Shown here: positions 7,931-15,541 of the stretch, piece by piece | Numbering within the stretch: position 1 is the first letter of the stretch | Layout of the letters: each line of letters begins with the position of its first letter | Assembly: GCA_007095845.1 (NCBI GenBank) | Contig: SFBI01000002.1 | Coordinates: 1 to 42,158, forward strand | DNA from: Microcystis aeruginosa Ma_MB_S_20031200_S102 | GTDB lineage: Bacteria; Cyanobacteriota; Cyanobacteriia; Cyanobacteriales; Microcystaceae | Length of the DNA stretch: 42,158 nucleotides | Direction of reading: 5' to 3' | Translations under genes and position numbers: made by a program | Notes under the pieces: generated by a model | Databases searched by the model: none | Told to the model about the DNA's origin: nothing | The model's input: the letters and a program-made list of their open reading frames with translations, nothing else

Positions 7931-9535
7931 ATGACCTACTGCCTTAATCCCGACTGTCCTCAACCGAAAAACAGCCCAACAGCGTTAATCTGCGATAGTT
8001 GCGGCTCAAAACTTCTTCTGCACGACCGCTATCAAATCCTAGGTATTTTGGGGAAAGGAGGGTTTGGGGCAACTTTTCTATCATCGGATTTGTCCCTACC
8101 CGATAAACCAATATGTGTGGTCAAACAACTGCGACCTTCCACTGACGATGATAATGTTTTTCGCATGGCTAGGGAACTTTTTGAGCGAGAAGCGGAAACC
8201 CTAGGAAAACTAGGCGTTCATCCGCAGGTTCCCCGATTATTGGACTATTTTGAAGATAACCAACAGTTTTATCTAGTTCAAGAATACGTTAAAGGTCATA
8301 ACCTACACCAAGAGGTCAAAAAACGCGGACCGTTTAGCGAAGCGGGAGTCAAACAGTTTTTAAGTGAGCTTTTGCCGATTTTGCAATACGTCCACAAACA
8401 AAAGGTAATTCATCGGGATATCAAACCCGCTAACCTAATTCGTCGGCAAACAGACCGAAAATTGGTTCTGATTGACTTCGGGGCTGTCAAAAATCATGTT
8501 AATACCGTCATTGTCAATAGCAATTCTCAAACCGCTTTCACTAATTTCGCCGTGGGGACCCAGGGTTTTGCCCCCCCCGAACAGATGGCCATGCGTCCCG
8601 TCTATGCTAGTGATATCTACGGGGTGGGAGCTACCTGTCTCTATCTGCTCACGGGCAAATCTCCTAAAACTATCACGGTTGATGTCAATACAGGCGAACT
8701 ACTCTGGGAAAAATTAGTCAAGGTCAGTCCCCAGTTTACTAAAGTCCTGAAAACAATGTTGGAAGCCTCTGTCGGTCATCGCTACAAATCCGCTCAAGAG
8801 GTAATGGATGCTTTAGAGATGACCGCTTATGCCGATAGTCTAGCCCAAAGTTTAATCGCCGCTCCAATCGTTACTTCCCCGCCCCCCCGAGAAAATGCAA
8901 GCCCGATAGCCACTTCCGCCGTTTCTGTACCTCTCACGTCTAAATTTCGCCCTAAAAATAAAAATCCAGAGGCCTCTCCAGATAATACCCTAGGGGGACA
9001 AATGGCCTTTCAAATGGCTAATGCAAATGTATTTGTTAAAGGTAAAGCCCGCAGCAGCACAGACCTAAACGTACTGAAGAAAAAACCCCGCTTGGATGAA
9101 AAGGCGATTCTGGATGCTTACCATAACGGCCGGCGCAATTTTGGTCAAGAGGAATTACCGAATCTCAATCTGGCCAAAGCAAAACTTTTAGGCGTAAATT
9201 TCTGTCAATCCAAATTAACAGGAACTAATTTACAAGGGGCGGATCTGTCCAATGCGGATCTAGGCCGAGCTAATCTCAGTCAAGCTATTCTCAAAAATAC
9301 CAATTTAAATAATGCCTATCTCGGTTATGCAGACCTCGAAGGGGCCGATTTACGGGGAGCTAATCTCAGCAGCACCCATCTTCGCTGCGCTAATCTCAAA
9401 GATGCTAATCTTTGCGGAGCTAATCTCTGTGATGCCCAAGTAACTCCAGAACAAATCGCCCTAGCGAAAACCAATTGGTTAACAGTTATGCCCAGTGGCA
9501 AAAGCGGTTTCTGGCAATCTTTCCTAGGGGATTAG
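7931..9535 (+). CDS. spkB: Ser/Thr protein kinase with zinc ribbon and pentapeptide repeats (SpkB type)
   Basis: A 534-residue protein with three parts. Residues 4-24 carry CxNxxC and CDSCG, a zinc-ribbon-like Cys4 motif. Residues ~34-295 form a eukaryotic-type kinase domain with GKGGFG (41-46), Lys65, HRD at 161-163 within HRDIKPAN, DFG at 182-184 and APPE at 214-217, so all catalytic residues are present. After a Pro/Ser-rich linker, about residues 408-500 are pentapeptide repeats of A(D/N)LxX type that would fold as a right-handed beta helix. This architecture matches SpkB (slr1697) of Synechocystis, linked there to oxidative stress and motility. It is probably cytosolic; no membrane segment is visible. 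A structured leader precedes it. Confidence 0.88.
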   Translation: MTYCLNPDCPQPKNSPTALICDSCGSKLLLHDRYQILGILGKGGFGATFLSSDLSLPDKPICVVKQLRPSTDDDNVFRMARELFEREAETLGKLGVHPQVPRLLDYFEDNQQFYLVQEYVKGHNLHQEVKKRGPFSEAGVKQFLSELLPILQYVHKQKVIHRDIKPANLIRRQTDRKLVLIDFGAVKNHVNTVIVNSNSQTAFTNFAVGTQGFAPPEQMAMRPVYASDIYGVGATCLYLLTGKSPKTITVDVNTGELLWEKLVKVSPQFTKVLKTMLEASVGHRYKSAQEVMDALEMTAYADSLAQSLIAAPIVTSPPPRENASPIATSAVSVPLTSKFRPKNKNPEASPDNTLGGQMAFQMANANVFVKGKARSSTDLNVLKKKPRLDEKAILDAYHNGRRNFGQEELPNLNLAKAKLLGVNFCQSKLTGTNLQGADLSNADLGRANLSQAILKNTNLNNAYLGYADLEGADLRGANLSSTHLRCANLKDANLCGANLCDAQVTPEQIALAKTNWLTVMPSGKSGFWQSFLGD

Positions 9536-9685
9536 GGGTTAGGGGGCAGTCAGCGGAGATACGGGAATGCTGACTATCGGCCTACAAATAGGAAATCCTG
9601 ATTCTAGGAAGGTTATAGGTCAAAACTTGAGTTTCTGTCAAGCTTTTTTTGACGGCAATCAATGGCGAGAATTTCGGGGAAGTAT

Positions 9686-11176
9686 TTAGCCACCGATGCC
9701 TAAACGCCCTGCTAAACTAGGGCTTAAAGGAATCAGAGTTGCTAACATTAAAAAGAGCAGTAATAAACCCCAACCAGCGCGGGTGTCATCGGGTTCGGTT
9801 AACTCGTTTAAACTAGGTCTTTCCAACTCTCTTTGTAAAAAAGCGACTAAAATTGTCCAATAGAGAGGAATGGGATTGCTAGAATTAACTAAGGAAATAA
9901 TGCCCAAAATAACCAAAGTGGCCACTGTGGTACGGCGGGCAATTTTGCGACCATAAATAGCCTGAACAATTCTGCCACCATCTAACTGTCCAGCGGGCAG
10001 TAAATTAAGGGCAGTAATCACCAATCCTAACCAACCGATAACAGTTAAAGGATGCACGGAGATAACGGCATTTTGTAACTGGTCACCTAAAACTATCCGC
10101 GCTAAAAAACTCACTAAAATTGAACTTTGGAAAAAGGTACTAGGGATTTGAAAAAGGCTGGTAGAATTAGATGAAGTCAGTCCAACAATTAACAAGATTA
10201 AAGAAACCAAACCTCCCAAAGCAGGACCAGCAAAAGCTATATCAAATAGGACACTGCGGTTAGGTAATAAAGATTCAAAACGAGTAATCGCCCCAAAAGA
10301 ACCAATCTGCCAAGTGGGAAGAAAATAGGGTAAACTGAGACGAACATTATGGCGTTTAGCGATAATTAGATGACCGATTTCGTGGGCAATTAATACCGAC
10401 CATAAACCCAAACTCAGGGGAATTGCTTCTCGATATCTCTGCCAATTACTAAACAAATCAAAACCCAATAAAATTCCCGCCGCTTCTAAGCTGGTGACAA
10501 TAGTAGCCACTAACAAAACTAAAGCGAGATTTTTTTGAGCAAGAGTGGCAGCACTAGGATCATTAGTTTTGGGAAGGATAATTACCACCGGTTTTTCCTC
10601 GGTTCCTTCCACCAAAAATAAACGATATTTATCGCCAAAATGATTACTTAATTTCTGGGTTAAGCGCGAGTGAACTAGATCCGGTTCTCCCCGTAAATTG
10701 CCTTTAAAAATTGCCCCTTCCTGAAAAGAGATAGTCTCGGTGGCAAAAAAAGTATCTATCCCAAAAATACTCTGAATAACTTTTAGATCCTGTTCGGAAA
10801 TTGGCATCACATCCGGCACAATTGCTGTCACCGCTGCCGGGGTTTCTGGGGGAGTAACGGACTGGCTAACTGCTGGGTTAACTTTTGGTTCAATTATCTG
10901 ATTGGTTTTCAGTAAGCGTAAACGGTTGCCTAAATAAATATAGATAATTGTGGAAGCAACCAGTAAAAAGAGAATTACCGCTAGATTGAGTTTAATTCCT
11001 GCCGCAAATAGCCCGAAAAAAATTAACCAAGGAGCAATTAGTACCAAGGATTGTAACCAAGCTAAAATTCCCAGTTGGCCGTAGGGTTTAGACCGATAAA
11101 AACTCCAAGTCAAGATACCAGCAGCGACGAGGAAAATAACAGCGATTGCGGCGATTTCCGAAGAAATATTAACCAT
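9686..11176 (-). CDS. site-2 protease family M50 metalloprotease (EGY-like)
   Basis: A 496-residue multi-span membrane protease. N-terminal hydrophobic segments (about 8-26, 38-60, 64-82) lead to a soluble part containing GNLRGE at 159-164, a motif shared with the chloroplast EGY proteins. The zinc site is HEIGH at 265-269, and the third ligand region NLLPAGQLDGGR is at 391-402. Further membrane helices complete the fold. The family cleaves transmembrane segments, for example of anti-sigma factors; the substrate here is unknown. It is encoded 27 bases downstream of murQ on the same strand, so co-transcription is likely, though no shared function is evident. No Shine-Dalgarno is obvious. Confidence 0.88.
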   Translation of the reverse strand: MVNISSEIAAIAVIFLVAAGILTWSFYRSKPYGQLGILAWLQSLVLIAPWLIFFGLFAAGIKLNLAVILFLLVASTIIYIYLGNRLRLLKTNQIIEPKVNPAVSQSVTPPETPAAVTAIVPDVMPISEQDLKVIQSIFGIDTFFATETISFQEGAIFKGNLRGEPDLVHSRLTQKLSNHFGDKYRLFLVEGTEEKPVVIILPKTNDPSAATLAQKNLALVLLVATIVTSLEAAGILLGFDLFSNWQRYREAIPLSLGLWSVLIAHEIGHLIIAKRHNVRLSLPYFLPTWQIGSFGAITRFESLLPNRSVLFDIAFAGPALGGLVSLILLIVGLTSSNSTSLFQIPSTFFQSSILVSFLARIVLGDQLQNAVISVHPLTVIGWLGLVITALNLLPAGQLDGGRIVQAIYGRKIARRTTVATLVILGIISLVNSSNPIPLYWTILVAFLQRELERPSLNELTEPDDTRAGWGLLLLFLMLATLIPLSPSLAGRLGIGG

Positions 11177-11203
11177 AGGAAAGTCAAAATCAATAGGTTT
11201 TTA

Positions 11204-12124
11204 TCAATCAATTTGATTATAAGCTTGCAGAGCGGCCCGTAATTGACCCCGATGCTTTTGTAACAATTCTTGTCCTGCGGCCGCTGAAAGTCCCGTTTTC
11301 TGCATTAACAAAGCCAGTTTAACCCGGCGGCCACTTTTTTCCAGTAAAATTGCCGCTTCCTCGCGACTAACATCGGTAAGGTTGCAGATAATCCGTAGGG
11401 CGCGGTCATGGAGTTTATGATTAGTAACAGCCACATCGACCATCTGGTTGCCGTAAACCTTGCCTAACATTACCATTGTCCCTGTGGAAAGGATATTTAA
11501 AGCCATTTTCGTCACCGTTCCCGCTTTCAGACGGGTGGATCCGGTCAGAAGTTCTGGTCCGGTCAATAAGCGGATATCCACATCCACGGCGATTTCCACT
11601 TGTTCGGCGGGGACACAACTAATGGCAATCGTCGTCGCACCTCGCTGTTTTGCCGCCTGTAAAGCCCCGTGAACGTAGGGGGTTGTACCCCCGGCGGTAA
11701 TCCCCACTACCACGTCTAATTCGTGAATTTCTCGCTGGGCAATAATCGCCGCCCCATCTTCCGCTTTATCCTCCAAATCTTCGGAACTACGCACCAGAGC
11801 TGCTGCTCCACCGGCAATAATTCCCTGTACCAATTCCGGGGGAGTGCAGAAGGTGGGAGGACATTCGGCCGCGTCCAAAACCCCCAGCCGGCCACTGGTT
11901 CCCGCCCCAATGTAAAAGAGCCTACCACCTTTAGCCAGAGCTTGACTGGTCAGGGAGATCGCCCGAGCCAATTCTTGCCGGGCCATTGCGATCGCTTTTA
12001 GGGTTTGGGCATCCTCGCGATTGAAGAGATCCACCAATTCGAGCGGGTTTAATTGGTCTAAATTTAGGCTGTTTGGGTTAATTTGTTCGGTTAACAGGTG
12101 TCCTCTGCTTTCCCACTGTTCCAT
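11204..12124 (-). CDS. murQ: N-acetylmuramic acid 6-phosphate etherase
   Basis: A 306-residue SIS-domain enzyme, the standard length. It cleaves the D-lactyl ether of MurNAc 6-phosphate to give GlcNAc 6-phosphate, in cell-wall recycling. The sugar-phosphate loop is GAGTSGRLG (73-81), and the catalytic Glu is E87 in DAAECPPT. A second conserved acidic cluster lies at 115-119. The C-terminal UBA-like helical part is present. It is the first gene of a two-gene minus-strand unit with the site-2 protease and is divergent from rplU. No murP or anmK is nearby, so the MurNAc 6-phosphate source lies elsewhere. Confidence 0.93.
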   Translation of the reverse strand: MEQWESRGHLLTEQINPNSLNLDQLNPLELVDLFNREDAQTLKAIAMARQELARAISLTSQALAKGGRLFYIGAGTSGRLGVLDAAECPPTFCTPPELVQGIIAGGAAALVRSSEDLEDKAEDGAAIIAQREIHELDVVVGITAGGTTPYVHGALQAAKQRGATTIAISCVPAEQVEIAVDVDIRLLTGPELLTGSTRLKAGTVTKMALNILSTGTMVMLGKVYGNQMVDVAVTNHKLHDRALRIICNLTDVSREEAAILLEKSGRRVKLALLMQKTGLSAAAGQELLQKHRGQLRAALQAYNQID

Positions 12125-12189
12125 AACGGTTTAATTGAGCTTTTCGTAAGATTATTTTTAGTATATAGCGAATCGGTGGGCTAAAAGCT

Positions 12190-12319
12190 TGACAATTGCC
12201 CCCCGAATGTTAGATGATAGTAAATTGTGTCAATTCCTGCTCGGATCAGGTGAAGACATTAGCACAAAAGCTGGGATTTTTTTCAGCTACCTGTACGGCA
12301 AAACGAGCGCAGAAAATTC
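12190..12319 (+). promoter_or_regulatory. promoter and leader of rplU-rpmA
   Basis: A TTGACA hexamer (12190-12195) is followed 16 bases on by TAGATG, a weak -10 match. The leader holds a small hairpin AGCTG/CAGCT (12269-12288) with a T-run in its loop. Some bacteria carry an L21 autoregulatory leader before rplU. No specific match to that motif was recognised, so this is only a candidate site for feedback control. Confidence 0.3.
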
Positions 12320-12709
12320 ATGAGTTACGCAATTATTGAGACCGGTGGCAAACAGATTCGGGTGGAACCCGGTCGCTATTACGATATCGAACTTCTTCCC
12401 GTCGATGAACAAAGTACCCATACCATCGACAAAGTGCTATTAATCCATGATGAGGATGATATTAGCATTGGTCAGCCCTTTATCGAAGGGGCTACCGTCG
12501 AAGGGACTGTCATTCAACATCGTCGGGGCAAAAAAGTTATTGTCTATAAAATGCGCCCGAAAAAGAAAACCCGTAAAAAACGCGGTCATCGTCAAGAAAT
12601 TACCCGTTTTATGATTGATTCAATCAATTATAACGGTAAAACCCTAACTGCCACTGCTGCTACCTCCGGCGCTGAAGTTGTGGAAGATAGTAGCGACGAA
12701 GAAGAATAA
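12320..12709 (+). CDS. rplU: 50S ribosomal protein L21
   Basis: The protein opens [18 protein letters not shown], the conserved L21 N-terminus, and has the basic [14 protein letters not shown] stretch that contacts 23S rRNA domain II. At 129 residues it is longer than the bacterial norm of about 103 because of an acidic C-terminal tail (ending SSDEEE), a feature often seen in cyanobacterial L21. It is followed 34 bases later by rpmA, the near-universal L21-L27 pairing. Confidence 0.96.
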   Translation: MSYAIIETGGKQIRVEPGRYYDIELLPVDEQSTHTIDKVLLIHDEDDISIGQPFIEGATVEGTVIQHRRGKKVIVYKMRPKKKTRKKRGHRQEITRFMIDSINYNGKTLTATAATSGAEVVEDSSDEEE

Positions 12710-12743
12710 CTTTTACAATCAAAAAAGCATTTGGAGAGAAATT

Positions 12744-13013
12744 ATGGCTCATAAGAAAGGTACGGGTAGTACCCGCAACGGACGCGATTCTCGTTCCCAG
12801 AGACTAGGGGTTAAGCGCTACGGTGGTCAAGTGGTAAAAGCGGGAAATATTCTCATCCGTCAACGGGGTACTAAAGTTCACCCGGGTAAAAATGTTGGTC
12901 GTGGTGGCGATGATACTTTATTCGCTTTAATTGATGGTGTGGTCAAATTTGAATACAAGGATAAAAGTCGCCGTCAAGTTAGCGTTTATCCTGCTGAAGT
13001 TAGCGCTAGTTAA
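12744..13013 (+). CDS. rpmA: 50S ribosomal protein L27
   Basis: An 89-residue protein starting [16 protein letters not shown], with the canonical L27 N-terminus that reaches the peptidyl-transferase centre. It lacks the cleaved N-terminal extension of Firmicutes. The frame is open back to 12678, but ATG 12744 is the start: it has a GGAGAG Shine-Dalgarno at 12733-12738 and gives the exact family N-terminus. It forms an operon with rplU and ends at a terminator (13045-13074). Confidence 0.97.
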   Translation: MAHKKGTGSTRNGRDSRSQRLGVKRYGGQVVKAGNILIRQRGTKVHPGKNVGRGGDDTLFALIDGVVKFEYKDKSRRQVSVYPAEVSAS

Positions 13014-13044
13014 TCCCATCAACTCTGATTAATTTTTTCCCTGT

Positions 13045-13074
13045 AACCTCCTAATTAATACTAGGGGGTTTTTT
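13045..13074 (+). terminator. rho-independent terminator after rpmA
   Basis: CCTCC pairs with GGGGG (one G-U, valid only in plus-strand RNA) across an A/T-rich loop and is followed directly by six T. It lies 31 bases after the rpmA stop. Confidence 0.7.
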
Positions 13075-13079
13075 CAGAT

Positions 13080-13198
13080 AATTTATCTGGCAATTATAGC
13101 AGTTATCTGAAGAAATCGGAGAGCTTTTTTTCAGTGATCAGTAAACAGTAATCAGTAAACTGAAAACCCACATCTGATAACTGCTCACTGCTCACTGA
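13080..13198. repeat. dispersed CAGTAATCAGTAAAC-type repeats after rpmA/accA
   Basis: Between the rpmA terminator and the accA stop, the DNA is a mix of AGTAATCAGTAAACAGT-like units and, further on, their inverse (ACTGCTCACTGCTCACTGATT). The two halves can partly pair. The same family recurs at 22077-22146 and 24840-24870. Confidence 0.6.
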
Positions 13199-14188
13199 TT
13201 AAGCGGTAGCTTCTAAAAATACGCCTAAATTGCGGAATTTTTGATAACGAGATTCGCGCCGTTGTTGGGGTGTCAACAAAGATAAAGTCTCTAAATTTTC
13301 ACTAATAGCGGCTTTTAAATTGGCTGCCGCTTTAATCGGATCAGCATGGGCCCCTCTGGAGGGTTCAGGAACGATCTGATCGATAATATTTAACTCTTTT
13401 AAATCTTTTGAGGTAATTTTGAGGGCCACTGCTGCTTTATCGGATTTTTTGGCATCTTTCCAGAGAATGGCGGCACAAGCTTCGGGAGTCGCCACGGTAT
13501 AGACAGAATGCTCTAACATTAATAGGCGATCGCCGACCCCAATGCCCAAAGCACCGCCGGAACCACCTTCGCCAATAACAGTACAAATGATCGGCACATC
13601 TAAACGGAACATTTCCCGGAGATTATAGGCGATCGCTTCCCCTTGACCTAATTTTTCCGCTTCTACCCCCGCCCAGGCGCCGGGGGTGTCAATAAAGGTT
13701 AAAATTGGCTGATTAAACTGATGAGCGTGTTCCATTAAACGCATGGCTTTACGATAACCACCGGGGGCAGCCATGCCGAAATTTCTAGCCACATTATCCT
13801 TAGTATCCCGGCCTTTTTGATGCCCGATAATCACCACGGGACGACCGTTAAAACGGGCAACACCCCCCACAAGGGCGGGATCGTCGTAACCACCGCGATC
13901 CCCGTGCAACTCGAACCATTCATCGGTGATGGCCTGAATATAGTCTAGGGTGCTGGGGCGCCGGGGATGACGGGCTAATTGTAGCCTTTGGGAAGGGGTG
14001 AGATTGCTAAAAATTTCACGCCGTAATTGATTAGCTCGTTCGTCTAGTTGACTAATTTGTTCCGAGACATCTACGCTATTTTCTTGGGCTAATTCTTTAA
14101 TCTGTTCGATACGGGATTCTAATTCGTAGAGGGGTTTCTCAAAATCTAGGAGAAAAATCTTTTTCTCGGTAGTCTCGTTTTTAGTCAT
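13199..14188 (-). CDS. accA: acetyl-CoA carboxylase carboxyltransferase subunit alpha
   Basis: A 329-residue protein, about the E. coli length (319). With AccD it moves the carboxyl group from biotin (on AccB) to acetyl-CoA, giving malonyl-CoA for fatty acid synthesis. The N-terminal helical segment carries [14 protein letters not shown]; the crotonase-fold core has the [15 protein letters not shown] and [10 protein letters not shown] motifs, the last two forming the CoA/oxyanion site. No Zn finger is present, as expected for alpha. It is divergent from speE. accD is not in the window, in line with the scattered acc genes of cyanobacteria. Confidence 0.96.
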   Translation of the reverse strand: MTKNETTEKKIFLLDFEKPLYELESRIEQIKELAQENSVDVSEQISQLDERANQLRREIFSNLTPSQRLQLARHPRRPSTLDYIQAITDEWFELHGDRGGYDDPALVGGVARFNGRPVVIIGHQKGRDTKDNVARNFGMAAPGGYRKAMRLMEHAHQFNQPILTFIDTPGAWAGVEAEKLGQGEAIAYNLREMFRLDVPIICTVIGEGGSGGALGIGVGDRLLMLEHSVYTVATPEACAAILWKDAKKSDKAAVALKITSKDLKELNIIDQIVPEPSRGAHADPIKAAANLKAAISENLETLSLLTPQQRRESRYQKFRNLGVFLEATA

Positions 14189-14318
14189 AGGTTAGTGGCT
14201 AGAAGTTTACTGTTCGCTAATCTTTTCTAGCTTACCGTTTTTCAGCGATCGATTATCGACAGCTTCGGGATGACTGGGAGATAATTTCAGGTTATCGATC
14301 GAATTTTGTCAATTGTTG

Positions 14319-14362
14319 TATAATGATGGATCGTGCCTTTTTCACCCCAAGGAGGATTAGTT
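14319..14362 (+). promoter_or_regulatory. -10 box and ribosome-binding site of speE
   Basis: A perfect TATAAT sits at 14319-14324, and AAGGAGG at about 14350-14356 lies 6 bases before ATG 14363. Transcription from this -10 would start near 14331, so the in-frame GTG at 14333 would be almost leaderless. The strong Shine-Dalgarno settles the start at 14363. No good -35 was found. Confidence 0.6.
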
Positions 14363-15310
14363 ATGGCAGGAAGTGAACTAAAAGCGGATCTATGGGTTAA
14401 CGAATATATTACCCCCTGGGACATTTATAGTCATGGGGTTTCGCGGATTTTAGCCTACAAAAAAACCGCTTTTCAGGAGATGTATATTGTTGAGTCGGGG
14501 GCCTATGGAAAAGCCTTGGTACTGGATGGCAAATGGCAATCTTGTACGGGGGATGAATTTATTTATCATGAAGCATTAGTGCAACCGGCAATGATTGCCC
14601 ACCAAGAACCAAAAACTGCTTTAATTTTGGGAGGTGGTGAAGGTGCGACAACGCGGGAGTTATTGCGTTGGAAAACAATCGAAAAAGTCATGATGATCGA
14701 TATCGATGGGGATGTGGTGGCAGCCTGTAAGGAACATCTTCCCGAAATGCACCAAGGCACTTTTGATGATCCTCGTTTTGAGTTAGTTGTGGCCGATGCT
14801 TTAGAAGTTTTAGACACCACTAACGATCAATGGGATATTATTATTTCCGATCTGGTTGATCCCATCGGAGAGGGTCCTTCTTTCCCCCTATTCACGAAAG
14901 AATACTTTGAAAAACTACAGAGAGTTTTGGCCGAAAATGGCATTGTGGTTGTCCAATCTGGCCCGGTTTCTCCTCCTTCGGTGATGTATCATGCGCGTTT
15001 GGTGAATACTTTAAAAGCAGTTTTTCCCTACGTTCATTCCTATTGCGCTCCCACTCCTAGTTATGGTTCCCCGTGGGGTTTTACTCTCTGTGCTAATCAT
15101 CCTTTAAATACTCGTCCCGATCCCGATGTGGTGGATGAATTAATCACCGATACAACTACGGGAGGATTACGTTTAATTGATGGTATGACTTTACTAGGAA
15201 TGTTACAAACTCCTCTCTATATTCGTCAAGCTATCGCACAAAATACGGAAGTTTATACCCTAGCAAAACCCCCGAAATTCTTCGGTCAAGGAGTTATCAG
15301 TAATCAGTAA
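14363..15310 (+). CDS. speE: polyamine aminopropyltransferase (spermidine synthase)
   Basis: A 315-residue cytosolic enzyme that transfers an aminopropyl group from decarboxylated S-adenosylmethionine to putrescine or a similar acceptor. It shows an N-terminal beta domain (about 1-65), a Rossmann core with GGGEGATTREL at the nucleotide-binding loop, the DIDGDVV strand that binds the substrate hydroxyls, and SDLVDPIGEGP, which holds the catalytic Asp. The start at 14363 is set by a strong AAGGAGG. The acceptor (putrescine, agmatine or another) cannot be read from sequence. No speD lies nearby. A repeat-rich spacer follows. Confidence 0.9.
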   Translation: MAGSELKADLWVNEYITPWDIYSHGVSRILAYKKTAFQEMYIVESGAYGKALVLDGKWQSCTGDEFIYHEALVQPAMIAHQEPKTALILGGGEGATTRELLRWKTIEKVMMIDIDGDVVAACKEHLPEMHQGTFDDPRFELVVADALEVLDTTNDQWDIIISDLVDPIGEGPSFPLFTKEYFEKLQRVLAENGIVVVQSGPVSPPSVMYHARLVNTLKAVFPYVHSYCAPTPSYGSPWGFTLCANHPLNTRPDPDVVDELITDTTTGGLRLIDGMTLLGMLQTPLYIRQAIAQNTEVYTLAKPPKFFGQGVISNQ

Positions 15311-15541
15311 TCGGGAGTCGGTCGTCAGGAGTCGGGTGATAGGGATTTAGGGGTTTAGGGGTTTAGGGGTTTAGGGAAATTTCAGCCAAATGCTCCACTT
15401 CCCCATTTCCCCATTTCATAATTCATAATTCATAATTCCCACACCCCACTTCCCCATTCCCCCATTTCCCCATTTCATAATTCATAATTCATAATTCATA
15501 ATTCCCACACCCCCCCAACAAACTTTTTTAGCAAACCCTAA
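15311..15541. repeat. composite tandem-repeat spacer (three repeat types)
   Basis: After speE come GTCAGGAGTCGG-like units (15318-15335), four GGGGTTTA octamer-type units (about 15348-15376), and two rounds of a CCCCATTT unit followed by ATTCATA heptamers (15400-15440 and 15455-15505). The tail contains AACAAACTTTTTTAGCAAAC, shared with 35967-35992. It is non-coding and typical of expandable intergenic repeats. Confidence 0.75.

Noticed and set aside
12678-12743. N-terminal extension of L27
   Set aside because: The frame is open but runs through the end of rplU. The Shine-Dalgarno and family N-terminus place the start at 12744.
14333-14362. GTG start for speE
   Set aside because: It would lie about 2 bases from the predicted transcription start, while ATG 14363 has a strong AAGGAGG.
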